From assembly GCA_021794835.1 (NCBI GenBank), contig JAJYQA010000036.1:1-64000 (forward strand): 64,000 nt of DNA, in the 5' to 3' direction. The translations under genes were made by a program, and so were the position numbers. Under the pieces are notes generated by a model, which saw only the letters and a list, made by a program, of their open reading frames with translations, was not told the origin of the DNA and made no database searches. Shown here piece after piece: positions 18,209-26,190 of the stretch (positions are counted from its first letter, which is position 1; every line of letters starts with the position of its first letter). Source of the stretch: Actinomycetes bacterium. Lineage in GTDB: Bacteria; Actinomycetota; Aquicultoria; Aquicultorales; Aquicultoraceae.

Positions 18209-18538
18209 ATGGCAGGCAATGTTGTTGAGGTAAGCGAGAATACTTGGAACGCAGAAGTTTTAAAATCTGATAGACCTGTCCTGGTTGATTTTTGGGCTGC
18301 CTGGTGTGGGCCATGCCGAATTGTTGCCCCGGTAATTGAGGAGTTGGCTAATATACACTCGAATAAGATGAAATTTGCTAAACTAAATGTTGATGATAAC
18401 CAGCGCCTGGCCGGACAATACCAGGTAATGAGCATTCCCACCTTTGCTATCTTTGTAGGTGGCGAGGTAAAGAAAAGATTTGTAGGCGCGATGCCAAAAG
18501 AAAGGTTTGTTTCTGAGCTATCGGAGTGGCTTAAGTAA
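18209..18538 (+). CDS. trxA: Thioredoxin
   Basis: 109 residues with the active site W32-C-G-P-C36 and the cis-proline segment SIPTFAIF. ATG at 18209 is chosen because AAGGAG lies 12 bases upstream and it gives the canonical thioredoxin length; the frame is open further upstream over the end of trxB. It reduces protein disulfides in the cytosol and is recharged by the adjacent TrxB. Confidence 0.96.
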   Translation: MAGNVVEVSENTWNAEVLKSDRPVLVDFWAAWCGPCRIVAPVIEELANIHSNKMKFAKLNVDDNQRLAGQYQVMSIPTFAIFVGGEVKKRFVGAMPKERFVSELSEWLK

Positions 18539-18542
18539 AATT

Positions 18543-18992
18543 ATGAAAATTTTAGTAGTAGACGGTGCAGGTGGAAGCATCGGCCAGCAAATTATCTCAC
18601 GCCTAAGGGAGAACCTACCCGAGAAAATTGAGATAATTGCGCTTGGGACAAACGCCATTGCTGCAAGCAACATGATGAGGGCCGGGGCGAACCTTGGCGC
18701 AAGCGGCGAAAACGCATTTAGGATAACGGTTCCTGATGTCGATGTGATCGTCGGCCCGATCTCAATTATGATACCAAACTCCTTTTTAGGAGAGCTTACA
18801 CCAGCGATGGCTGAGTACCTGTCCCGGTCGAAAGCAGAGAAAATACTCTTGCCGCTAGGCAAGCACCTGAAGCTGGTTGGAACCAGCGAACTTCCCCTAC
18901 CCCACTTGATGGATGAGACTATCAAGCTGGTGAAGATGGCGATTAGCGGGAAAAAATCTAACCGTGTTGCGGAGGTAAAAGAAAATGTGTGA
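18543..18992 (+). CDS. DUF3842-family protein
   Basis: 149 residues from ATG 18543, four bases past the trxA stop, so translation is probably coupled. The N-terminus MKILVVDGAGGSIGQQI has a Rossmann-like glycine pattern. The later VIVGPISIMIPNSFLGELTP and KHLKLVG match the DUF3842 family of anaerobes. The function is unknown. It overlaps the CooT-like gene by 8 bases (ATGTGTGA), which links it to metal-enzyme maturation by context only. Confidence 0.8.
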   Translation: MKILVVDGAGGSIGQQIISRLRENLPEKIEIIALGTNAIAASNMMRAGANLGASGENAFRITVPDVDVIVGPISIMIPNSFLGELTPAMAEYLSRSKAEKILLPLGKHLKLVGTSELPLPHLMDETIKLVKMAISGKKSNRVAEVKENV

Positions 18993-19179
18993 AACAAATG
19001 TATACGTCGAAAAAGACGGCGAACAGGAAGTCCTAATGAAAGATGTAATCTCCATTACGCCACAGGGAGGCAAACTTATCCTGGTCGACCTTTTTGGCGA
19101 GCAAAAACAGATTGAGGCCGATTTTAAGGAACTAAAACTCCTTGAGCACATGGTAATCCTTACTCCAAGAAGTAAGTAG
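18985..19179 (+). CDS. CooT-like nickel-binding protein
   Basis: 64 residues starting MCETNVYVEKDGEQEVLMKD. The family is defined by a cysteine right after the start Met and a small beta-sheet fold (VISITPQGGKLILVDLFGEQ). CooT of Rhodospirillum binds Ni2+ through Cys2 and helps mature carbon monoxide dehydrogenase. The start lies inside the end of the DUF3842 gene, so the two are translationally coupled. A Ni/Co importer cluster follows on the other strand, which fits nickel handling. Confidence 0.75.
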   Translation: MCETNVYVEKDGEQEVLMKDVISITPQGGKLILVDLFGEQKQIEADFKELKLLEHMVILTPRSK

Positions 19180-19291
19180 GGTCCAGGAATCAGATCGGAG
19201 CCGGGGGTTTAGTCCAAAAGCTGTTGTTTGGTTGTCTAAACTGGTTAGACATGTTAGAATAATGATTTAAGCAAATATCTACTAACTTACG

Positions 19292-19345
19292 ACCACGAAG
19301 GTCTAGCAAAGCGAGCTTCGCAAGCACTCGTGGTTTTGTTGTTTT
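19292..19345 (+). terminator. Terminator of the trx-CooT operon
   Basis: Outer stem ACCACGA/TCGTGGT (19292-19298 with 19328-19334), inner AAGC/GCTT hairpin, then TTTTGTTGTTTTT. Confidence 0.75.
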
Positions 19346-19392
19346 TAATTTCCCCCTCCCTTGGAGGGGAGGGGCTAGGGGAGGGTGAAAAT

Positions 19393-19629
19393 ATGTGCGA
19401 CGCAGGATTCAGTACCGCCGACTATAAGCTTGCGATTCACCAGCTAACCGAGCTATCTAAGCTCCTAAAGAGTAACACCGAGCAGTGGTCAAGGCTCGCG
19501 GCTACCGTGCACCAGGATCATTTATCAAACAGGTTGGAAGCAGCGGCAGCGGCAGTAGCCGAGGCCACCGTCTTGCTTGAATCGGCCTTTGATGAAGTGC
19601 ATGAGCATGACCATGTGCATATATCATAG
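19393..19629 (+). CDS. Small protein with a His-rich C-terminus, unknown function
   Basis: 78 residues from ATG 19393, which has GGGAGG 7 bases upstream. It begins MCDAGFSTADYKLAIHQLTE, continues as an amphipathic all-helical region (two or three helices, Ala/Glu-rich) and ends EVHEHDHVHIS. The tail can bind Ni2+ or Co2+ and resembles the much longer His tail on the neighbouring CbiO. It lies between the CooT-like gene and cbiO and may be a metal carrier or sensor; this is inference. No family is recognised. Confidence 0.6.
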   Translation: MCDAGFSTADYKLAIHQLTELSKLLKSNTEQWSRLAATVHQDHLSNRLEAAAAAVAEATVLLESAFDEVHEHDHVHIS

Positions 19630-19708
19630 TAAGATCATAGTAAGCGCATAAGCCCCTTCTATTTGGTGAAAATGCCTCTAATAAAGCGTTGCGGCTTTAA
19701 GCCCAAGC

Positions 19709-20524
19709 TTACCTATGCTGATCATGGTGATCATGCGCTGTATGTTGGTGGCTGTGCGCATGTATGATCGATCCATGCCTGTGCACGTGAAAATGTGCCA
19801 GGTTTCCCTTAATTAACAGCTCCTCGTCTTGAAGAATGTGTGCCGGGTTGCCTTCTGCAATTACCTTATGCTCCTCACCTAGAACATATATGCGCTCTGC
19901 TATCTCTTGCACGATGTTTAAGTCATGCGTTGCTATTACAGTTGTCTTTCCCGCCTGGTTTAATTCAATAATGCAGTCCACAACCCACGCCTGGGTTTTT
20001 GGATCAAGGCCGGCGGTCGGCTCATCTAAAAGCAATACCTCCGGGTTATACGAGAGTACCGATGCTATGGCAACTTTTTTCTTTTCACCGTCGCTAAGGT
20101 TATAAGGGTGCCGTTTTGAAAGCTTTGCGATGCCAAGCATACCCAGCACATCCTCAACCCTTTCTACAACTTCCTCTTGGGGTAGGCCGATCTGCAACGG
20201 CCCAAACGCCACCTCGTCCCAAACGGTGGATGAAAACAGCTGTACATCCGGATTTTGAAAGACAAATCCGACGCGGCGTCGGAATGCCTGCGAGAAACCG
20301 GGCTCTCGCAACCGCTCCTCAGTCAGCAATTCTCCAAAGGCATGAACATGACCGTGTTCAGGAAAATATAGCCCGTCCAGGATATGCAACAAAGTGGATT
20401 TCCCGCTGCCGTTTGCGCCGAGTATCGCTACTTTTTCGCCATTCTGGACATGCATACTGACCTGGTCAAGTGCTTCTGAGCCGTCAGAATACGAGTAAAT
20501 AACATCCTTTATTTCAAATATCAT
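19709..20524 (-). CDS. cbiO: Ni/Co energy-coupling transporter ATPase CbiO with His-rich tail
   Basis: 271 residues. Walker A GANGSGKST, ABC signature LSDGEKKKVAIAS, Walker B VLLLDEPTAGLD and the His switch ATHDLN are intact. The last ~30 residues alternate His with other residues (HFHVHRHGSIIHAHSHQH and on), about 14 histidines, a likely metal store or sensor. It powers import through CbiM/N/Q. It is last in cbiM-N-Q-O on the minus strand. The His tail and nearby CooT favour nickel as well as cobalt. Confidence 0.94.
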   Translation of the reverse strand: MIFEIKDVIYSYSDGSEALDQVSMHVQNGEKVAILGANGSGKSTLLHILDGLYFPEHGHVHAFGELLTEERLREPGFSQAFRRRVGFVFQNPDVQLFSSTVWDEVAFGPLQIGLPQEEVVERVEDVLGMLGIAKLSKRHPYNLSDGEKKKVAIASVLSYNPEVLLLDEPTAGLDPKTQAWVVDCIIELNQAGKTTVIATHDLNIVQEIAERIYVLGEEHKVIAEGNPAHILQDEELLIKGNLAHFHVHRHGSIIHAHSHQHTAHDHHDQHR

Positions 20525-20553
20525 GCAACACCTGTCATTTAAGAGCCATCATC

Positions 20554-20581
20554 TATCTCAGTACCATTTATCTCAGTACCA
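20554..20581. repeat. Tandem 13-base duplication at the cbiQ 3' end
   Basis: TATCTCAGTACCA occurs at 20554-20566 and again at 20569-20581. The second copy covers the stop codon of cbiQ and its last residues, so the repeat has reached the coding end. Confidence 0.6.
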
Positions 20582-21478
20582 ATTCAATATTATTACTGCC
20601 ACCAGCACAAGCAATGAAAATGACAACACGCCGAGATCAGCGATGCCTGCCTTGCCCGGCTGCAACGTCCTCGCCTCGCCGGTATATCCCCGGGAAAGCA
20701 TGGCCAGATACACGTGTTCGCTTAAACCCTGTGATTTTTTAAGCAGCACACCTATCCGCGAGGCTATCCAGTCTCGGTTCTCGCTTCCCGAGGTCCTTTG
20801 TAAGACTCTGCTTTTTCTTGCCAGGTGCATATCGTCAACAATTCTCAAGAGTAAGAATATATAGCGATATGTCATCTCGGTAGTTAAGATAAACGTTTGC
20901 GGGATGTAGAGAGCACGAAGAGCGCGCATGAGGTTCTGCCATTTGGTGGTAAGCACAAGAAGAACCGCAAATGAAACGGATGCACCGACGCGGGCGATTA
21001 TCATAAATGCCGCTTTTACCCCCTGCTCGGTGATAATTGCCGAACCTATGCTAAGAAGCGGCTTTCCCGGGGTTATAAAGCTGAAGATCGCAGGAAACAC
21101 GACAATGCCGGTATAAAGAGGGATAAAAAACCAAACACGGCGGATAAAAACCGTAAGCGGTATCCGTGAAGCCAGCGCCATAAGCAGTGCAAGCACATTC
21201 AGTGCTATAAGAAGACCTATCGAATGCGCAAATCCTGCGGCAAGCAAAAGTGCCAACACCGAAATCAGCTTAAAGCGCGCATCCATAGCCTGCAAAAGCC
21301 CCGGCAAGTTGGCATATTTTTGCGAGAACACCGCCTCTTCGATGATCGTAGATATGCCTGCAAGCGTCTTTTCGATAAAGCCATCCGTCTTGCGCTGCTT
21401 CGTTTGCAGCTTCGGCAAAGTAAATTGTTCGGTTTTTGTTAACCAATCCGGCAATGTTCGTGTGTTCATATTATCCAT
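20573..21478 (-). CDS. cbiQ: Ni/Co transporter transmembrane protein CbiQ
   Basis: Membrane coupling subunit with about five helices and the family motif region LMRALRALYIPQTF, then the Ala-Arg-Gly-type segment LSRGYTGEART. The start ATG 21478 overlaps the cbiN stop (ATGGATAA), so the two are coupled. The N-terminal ~50 residues before the first helix are longer than usual. It joins CbiO to CbiM. The frame ends in a duplicated word (see 20554). Confidence 0.9.
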   Translation of the reverse strand: MDNMNTRTLPDWLTKTEQFTLPKLQTKQRKTDGFIEKTLAGISTIIEEAVFSQKYANLPGLLQAMDARFKLISVLALLLAAGFAHSIGLLIALNVLALLMALASRIPLTVFIRRVWFFIPLYTGIVVFPAIFSFITPGKPLLSIGSAIITEQGVKAAFMIIARVGASVSFAVLLVLTTKWQNLMRALRALYIPQTFILTTEMTYRYIFLLLRIVDDMHLARKSRVLQRTSGSENRDWIASRIGVLLKKSQGLSEHVYLAMLSRGYTGEARTLQPGKAGIADLGVLSFSLLVLVAVIILNWY

Positions 21479-21815
21479 TGTTTTCTTTACTTTTAGCGAG
21501 CAGCCAGCCAAGAAGGTAAGTCATACCTAAAACAACAGCAACACCAACCACAGCGGACGCGATGTAGGCAAACGCGCTGTGGAGAAACGGGGCCCCTTCC
21601 CACCCTTTAAATGAGTAGTCGGGAAGCGGTGCTTTCCATAAATCTGAGAAACGCTGTAAGCCCTTGGGTATGAAACCAACCAGGCTTTTTATCTCATCGC
21701 TACCCCACTCGCCCCAGGCGGTTCCCGACGCTAAAAGGCCGAGCGGTGTAAGAACGATCATGACGAGAAGGCCGAGCCAAAGCTTAAGCCTGCCTTTTGC
21801 TTTACCTGAGCACAT
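21471..21815 (-). CDS. cbiN: Ni/Co transporter auxiliary subunit CbiN
   Basis: 114 residues with two membrane helices flanking an extracytoplasmic segment that contains the PDYSFKGWEG motif typical of CbiN/NikN. ATG 21815 is chosen because AGAGG lies 8 bases upstream. GTG at 21824 is an in-frame alternative. It assists metal loading into CbiM. Confidence 0.88.
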   Translation of the reverse strand: MCSGKAKGRLKLWLGLLVMIVLTPLGLLASGTAWGEWGSDEIKSLVGFIPKGLQRFSDLWKAPLPDYSFKGWEGAPFLHSAFAYIASAVVGVAVVLGMTYLLGWLLAKSKENNG

Positions 21816-21839
21816 AGAGTCCACCTCTTTCCTTAACCC

Positions 21840-22562
21840 TTAAGATTGAGCTGCAGTATCAACCGACCTGGCTGTATCAACTTGCTTACGCCCCTGGTTA
21901 AATAACGGCTCGCCGGAGCGCTGCAGGTATGCAACCACACCTGCCGTAACAATGGCCTCGACAACGCCGGCGACCAATAGATGCGGTATCGTCATCGCCG
22001 GAATTGTGACTGATAGCGGATATGGTGAGTAAAGCGGCACTCCCTGGGCCGTATGAAAAAGTGCAGGCTGTATTCCAAACTCAATAGCCGCTACCAAGGC
22101 GGCAGCGTTAATCCCAACATATGAGCCGATGCCAGCCGCCAGCCATTTATAGCGCGGATTTGGATTTATCCGAGAAGCAATAGTTTTATAAACGTAATAC
22201 CCTACAAACGGAAGCACAAAGGCCATATTAAAACAATTCGCCCCTATGGCAAGAATCCCGCCGTCGCCAAAAAATATTGCCTGGACAACGAGCGCGATTG
22301 TCACGGCAATTGTCGCGGCCCACGGACCGAGCGCAATTGCAACCAAGGTCCCGCCTACAGCATGGGCCGTAGTCCCGCCAGGAATTGGCACATTAAACAT
22401 CATGATTGTAAATGTGAACGCAGCGCCTAACGCCATCAATGGCACGTTTCTTGCCTGCAGCGTTCTCTTTACCTTCTGCGAGGCCCGAATCCATATCGGG
22501 GTCATCGCGGCGAGCAACACGCCGCTTGTCTGTGGGCTTAGATAGCCATCCGGTATGTGCAT
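21840..22562 (-). CDS. cbiM: Ni/Co transporter substrate-specificity subunit CbiM
   Basis: 240 residues, seven membrane segments. It begins MHIPDGYLSPQ; the first Met and His2 are the metal ligands in this family. Later motifs GTTAHAVGGT and ANCFNMAFV are conserved. First gene of cbiMNQO, with AGGAAGAGG just before ATG. Its ~215-base leader contains a terminator-like hairpin. Confidence 0.95.
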   Translation of the reverse strand: MHIPDGYLSPQTSGVLLAAMTPIWIRASQKVKRTLQARNVPLMALGAAFTFTIMMFNVPIPGGTTAHAVGGTLVAIALGPWAATIAVTIALVVQAIFFGDGGILAIGANCFNMAFVLPFVGYYVYKTIASRINPNPRYKWLAAGIGSYVGINAAALVAAIEFGIQPALFHTAQGVPLYSPYPLSVTIPAMTIPHLLVAGVVEAIVTAGVVAYLQRSGEPLFNQGRKQVDTARSVDTAAQS

Positions 22563-22652
22563 ATCCTCTTCCTTTCTCCAAAAGCTTTCTCTCTACGACT
22601 CAAAAATTACCTCGATATATTGATTGCCTATCCCGCTTATGGGCAAATCTGG

Positions 22653-22709
22653 CAAAACAAAAACCACGCACTCTTGCCAACCTTCGGATTGGCTAAAGAC
22701 CTGCGTGGT
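22653..22709 (-). promoter_or_regulatory. Attenuator-like hairpin in the cbiM leader
   Basis: On the minus strand ACCACGCA (22702-22709) pairs with TGCGTGGT (22663-22670) around an inner hairpin GCCAA/TTGGC, followed by TTTTGTTTTG. It lies between the cbi promoter and cbiM, so transcription must read through it. TTGGCAA in the inner arm can instead pair with TTTGCCA just downstream, a possible antiterminator. No B12 box or NiCo riboswitch core was found. Confidence 0.6.
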
Positions 22710-22785
22710 CTCATTTACTGCAATATGTACGCTTTTACTACTATATTAGATGCCTTGCCTTCGAGACAAAGCGTTTAATTTTATT

Positions 22786-22815
22786 ATAATAACACCCGTC
22801 AATGCCCGTAGTCAA
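22786..22815 (-). promoter_or_regulatory. Promoter of cbiMNQO
   Basis: TTGACT (22810-22815), 18-base spacer, TATTAT (22786-22791) on the minus strand. A second TTGACG lies between them. Confidence 0.5.
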
Positions 22816-22818
22816 TTA

Positions 22819-23595
22819 TTAAATTATAAACATCACATAGGGTTTTTCAGTTAAAGAATGCTTTTTTACCTCAACGGTTATTCCAAATACCCTGCGGATA
22901 TTATCTTCCGTTATGATTTCCTGAGGTGAACCCACCGCCTCGATGCGGCCTTCCTTAACAAGCATTAGCTGGTCCGCATAGTAAGCGGCAATATTTAAAT
23001 CGTGCAGCACTGCCAAAACACTTAAGCCATCAGCATTCAACCGTTTAAGCAGCTCCATTATTTCAAGTTGCTGGCCGATATCTAAATGGAGGGTCGGCTC
23101 ATCCAACAAAATAAGCTTTGGCTCCTGGGCTAGCGCCTGTGCTATAATAACGCGCTGTTTCTCCCCGCCACTCAATTCATTAATTGGTCGATCTCTTAAG
23201 TGCCAGCAGTTAGCCATTTGCATGGCATCTTTAGCAATACCATAATCGAGCGCGCCCTCTGTTTGCCAACGTGAAAGATGGGGCGTTCTTCCCATCATCA
23301 CAACCTGCAGTGCCGTAAAAGAGAATGCCATCAAACTTTCCTGGGGTACCACGGCAACCTTTTGGGCAAGACTTCTGCGGTTTAGCAAGACTATCTCGCT
23401 GCCGTCCACATACACCATACCGGTCTTTGGCTTTAGCACCTTGCTGATCGCCCTAAGAAGGGTCGTCTTTCCGCTTCCATTAGGCCCAACAATGGCTAAA
23501 AAATCACCGTTTTTAAGCGAGAATTCCATCTGCGGAACTACGGACCGATTTCCATAGCCAAGCCTTAAATTCTTAACCTCAAGTATCGGATTCAC
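22819..23595 (-). CDS. btuD: Corrinoid ABC importer ATPase
   Basis: 258 residues of the FecE/BtuD type. Walker A GPNGSGKTT, signature LSGGEKQRVIIAQ, Walker B LILLDEPTLHLD, switch His in LHDLN. GTG at 23595 follows AGGAG. It powers the adjacent permease. The cobalamin riboswitch at the head of the operon identifies the substrate as B12 rather than iron chelates. Symbol by context. Confidence 0.88.
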   Translation of the reverse strand: MNPILEVKNLRLGYGNRSVVPQMEFSLKNGDFLAIVGPNGSGKTTLLRAISKVLKPKTGMVYVDGSEIVLLNRRSLAQKVAVVPQESLMAFSFTALQVVMMGRTPHLSRWQTEGALDYGIAKDAMQMANCWHLRDRPINELSGGEKQRVIIAQALAQEPKLILLDEPTLHLDIGQQLEIMELLKRLNADGLSVLAVLHDLNIAAYYADQLMLVKEGRIEAVGSPQEIITEDNIRRVFGITVEVKKHSLTEKPYVMFII

Positions 23596-23605
23596 TACAA
23601 TACTC

Positions 23606-24646
23606 CTACGCCAAATTATTTCTCTTGACTCTCAATAAAAATATAAAAAACGGTGCTCCAAACAGTGCTGTTATAATACCGACAGGTATTTCAGCCGGTG
23701 CAAGGATAGTGCGGGCTAACGTATCAGTAAATATAAGAAAAATCGCTCCAACCAGTGCTGAGCATGGAAGTAAAATCCTGTGGTCCGGTCCGACTACCAA
23801 CCTTACAACGTGCGGAATGATCAAGCCGACAAACCCAATCAAGCCGCTTACCGAAACAGCCGCACCTGCAAGCAGAGATACCGCAACAATTAAAATCCTT
23901 TTTGCCCTCTCAATATCAACACCTAGTTGATACGCCCGCTCATCGCCCATTACCATAACGTTAAGCTCTCTTGAAAAAGCCATTGCCAGCGCAAACCCCA
24001 CAGCAATAAAAGGGATTACCATACCAACATGTCGCCAGCTACGTGCCGCCATACCTCCCATAAGCCAAAACACTACACTTTGCAAATCTTCGCCATGCAT
24101 GGCCATCAAAAGCGAGATAATCGCCGAGAAAAACGAGCCAACGGCGATGCCGGATAAAATTAAGGTTGAAACAGGCACCCTACCGCCGGTACGGGCCAGG
24201 TTATAGACAAGAAATGTCGCGCCAAGCGCTCCGAGAAATGCAGCCGCGGGAACCAAGAATTCGCCAAAGCCCAATGCGGCTCCGTAAAGAAGTGCGACTG
24301 TTGCCCCCAGCCCGCCGCCAAACGATACACCAACAATATAGGGATCGGCCATTGGGTTTTTAAACAGACCTTGGGTAGCTACGCCAGCTACGGCAAGCGA
24401 TGCCCCAACCAGCATACTTAAGACCACGCGGGGCATCCTGACCTGCCAGATAATAAAGTCTTTCATTCCCGTACCTACAGCGTGGCTACCGGTAAAGCCA
24501 CCCATTCTTGCCCAAATACTGCCCAAAATTGTTGCAAGTGAGATCGAAACCGCCCCGATCGAGCCTGCAATAATAATTGTCACTATTAATATTAATCCAA
24601 GAAGGGGGAAAACCGCCCCCCTCTTAAACCTGGATACAGAAGCCAT
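23606..24646 (-). CDS. btuC: Corrinoid ABC importer permease
   Basis: 346 residues with about ten membrane helices of the FecCD/BtuC family, including MPRVVLSMLVGASLAVAGV, FKNPMADPYIVG and GFVGLIIPHVVRLVVGPDHR, the segment that contacts the ATPase. It starts 2 bases after the stop of the binding-protein gene. Confidence 0.9.
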   Translation of the reverse strand: MASVSRFKRGAVFPLLGLILIVTIIIAGSIGAVSISLATILGSIWARMGGFTGSHAVGTGMKDFIIWQVRMPRVVLSMLVGASLAVAGVATQGLFKNPMADPYIVGVSFGGGLGATVALLYGAALGFGEFLVPAAAFLGALGATFLVYNLARTGGRVPVSTLILSGIAVGSFFSAIISLLMAMHGEDLQSVVFWLMGGMAARSWRHVGMVIPFIAVGFALAMAFSRELNVMVMGDERAYQLGVDIERAKRILIVAVSLLAGAAVSVSGLIGFVGLIIPHVVRLVVGPDHRILLPCSALVGAIFLIFTDTLARTILAPAEIPVGIITALFGAPFFIFLLRVKRNNLA

Positions 24647-24648
24647 TT

Positions 24649-25611
24649 TTATTTCTTTGTAAATAGCTCGGGGTATACTGCGGCAGCTATTTTCTCAACC
24701 GCATCGACCATCCTCGGCCCCGGCCTGTCAATAATATTCTCATCAAAAACATAAACTTTATGGTTTTTAACTGCCGATAGGCCCGCCCATCCACTGCGCT
24801 TTAATATATCACCTGGCGATTGCATACTGCCCGTTGATGCAAGATAAACGTCAGGGTCCTTCTGAAGAAGTGTTTCCAAGCTGTATTGGGGGTAGGCACT
24901 TTGGATATCGCCGGCGATATTGATAACACCGGCCTTACTCAATATATCGTTAATTGGGGATTTCGCGCCTACCGTCATAAGCGGTTCGTGGTAAAGCTCG
25001 TAAAATGCGGTCTTCTTTTTCTTTACGTGAGACAGCGTGCTCTCAACCTTTGCAAGTCTTTTCTCCAGGTTATCTGAAACGCTTTTTGCCCTATCTTCAC
25101 TACCCACTACCTTACCGATTCTTATCAGATCACCGATCATACCTTCGACTGTCTTTGGCGAGACGACAAAGGTGACTATTTTAGCTTCCTTGAGCCGTTT
25201 GATTACCGGCGCCTGGACGCCATCGGTAATAAAAACAATATCGGGTTTAAGCGACAGGATTTTCTCTAAGTTGGGACTTGCAAATGTGCCGACTTTTTCT
25301 TTCTTCTTCGCGTCCTTTGGATAGTCACAATAACTGGTTACACCAACCAACCTGTCCTGGCATCCAAGTGCATAAAGCATCTCGGTATTCGATGGTGCAA
25401 GCGAGATAAGGCGATTGGGTTCCTTTTTTATAGTGACTTTATGGCTCATATCGTCGGTTACGGTTACCGGAAATGACGCTTGCTTTTTCTCCACCTGTAC
25501 CGGTTTTTCTTGAGCCTTATTTATATTTCCAGCGGAGCAGCCAACTGTAAATACTAGAAACAGTAATAATAGCGGTACAACAATGCCTATAAGCCTTTTA
25601 TTTTTCACCAA
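24649..25611 (-). CDS. btuF: Corrinoid-binding lipoprotein of the ABC importer
   Basis: 320 residues. N-terminal signal with lipobox FTVGC (Cys25), then a short linker and a helical-backbone periplasmic-binding fold of the BtuF/FecB type (ISLAPSNTEMLYALGCQDRL; KPDIVFITDG). It captures corrinoids outside the membrane. TTG 25611 or GTG 25608 are both possible starts behind GAGG. First gene of the operon under the cobalamin riboswitch. Confidence 0.9.
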   Translation of the reverse strand: MVKNKRLIGIVVPLLLLFLVFTVGCSAGNINKAQEKPVQVEKKQASFPVTVTDDMSHKVTIKKEPNRLISLAPSNTEMLYALGCQDRLVGVTSYCDYPKDAKKKEKVGTFASPNLEKILSLKPDIVFITDGVQAPVIKRLKEAKIVTFVVSPKTVEGMIGDLIRIGKVVGSEDRAKSVSDNLEKRLAKVESTLSHVKKKKTAFYELYHEPLMTVGAKSPINDILSKAGVINIAGDIQSAYPQYSLETLLQKDPDVYLASTGSMQSPGDILKRSGWAGLSAVKNHKVYVFDENIIDRPGPRMVDAVEKIAAAVYPELFTKK

Positions 25612-25653
25612 TTGCTCATCCTCTCTACTAAACTATTTTGTAATAAACAAAAA

Positions 25654-25674
25654 ACCTCAGCCAGCCGCTGAGGT
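25654..25674 (-). terminator. Riboswitch-linked terminator before btuF
   Basis: On the minus strand ACCTCAGC/GCTGAGGT with loop GGCTG, then TTTTTTG. It lies between the cobalamin aptamer and btuF, the normal place for an expression platform that stops transcription when B12 is plentiful. Confidence 0.88.
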
Positions 25675-25729
25675 AAATTAATTAGTGCTCATCGCTATCA
25701 CCCCAATCCTCGAAGGTGGCTTTTGTATC

Positions 25730-25905
25730 GCTCACAGGCAGGTCTCCTGGCTTCTGGATCACCGCTTACCGCACCTTCCCAACCTTTCGGTCAGTGGTTT
25801 TTTTGCGGTTTGCTCTCCAGTTACAGTGACGGGCTCGCGCCGGATTTGCACCGGCTTCCCTATTATCCCCAAAGCTTGGGGCACCCGGGAGCATATTCAG
25901 TTTTG
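25730..25905 (-). promoter_or_regulatory. Cobalamin riboswitch
   Basis: Read on the minus strand, the B12 box AGCCAGGAGACCTGCC (25737-25752) is exact. Upstream elements are AATAGGGAAGCCGGTG, CAAATCCGGCGCGAGCCCG, the ACTG segment and GGTTGGGAAGG, in the standard order. It controls the B12 importer genes that follow. An 17-codon frame (GTG 25735 to TAA 25682, beginning MSDTKATFEDWGD) lies between aptamer and terminator, with AGGAG of the B12 box 8 bases before it. Confidence 0.95.
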
Positions 25906-26190
25906 TCCATTCTAACATATAAAAACAACCGTAGCAATGCATAGATAACTCTGCTGCAGAACCGATTGCCTTAGAAAGACTAGAAAAATGGCTTTCCCCA
26001 GATGAGTGCGGTAGTTTGCTATTATGGGAAGCGTTATATACAGTAACGCTAGTCCAAGGTGATACCGCTGTAGGTATTGACGATGTGGTACTTAGGGTAT
26101 ACTATTTATATTAGGATTAGCAATACTGTAGCCCCATATTAAGCTATACCGCTAGTACTTTTTACTCTATCAAAAAGGAGGTGAAATATT
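25906..26190. other. Gene-free gap upstream of the first cytochrome
   Basis: Between the riboswitch and the cytochrome start I see no gene and no known riboswitch (a c-di-GMP aptamer, common before cytochromes in other groups, is absent). The sequence is AT-rich, with several short repeats around TATACT and TAGCAATACTG, and ends in AAGGAGG. Confidence 0.35.
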
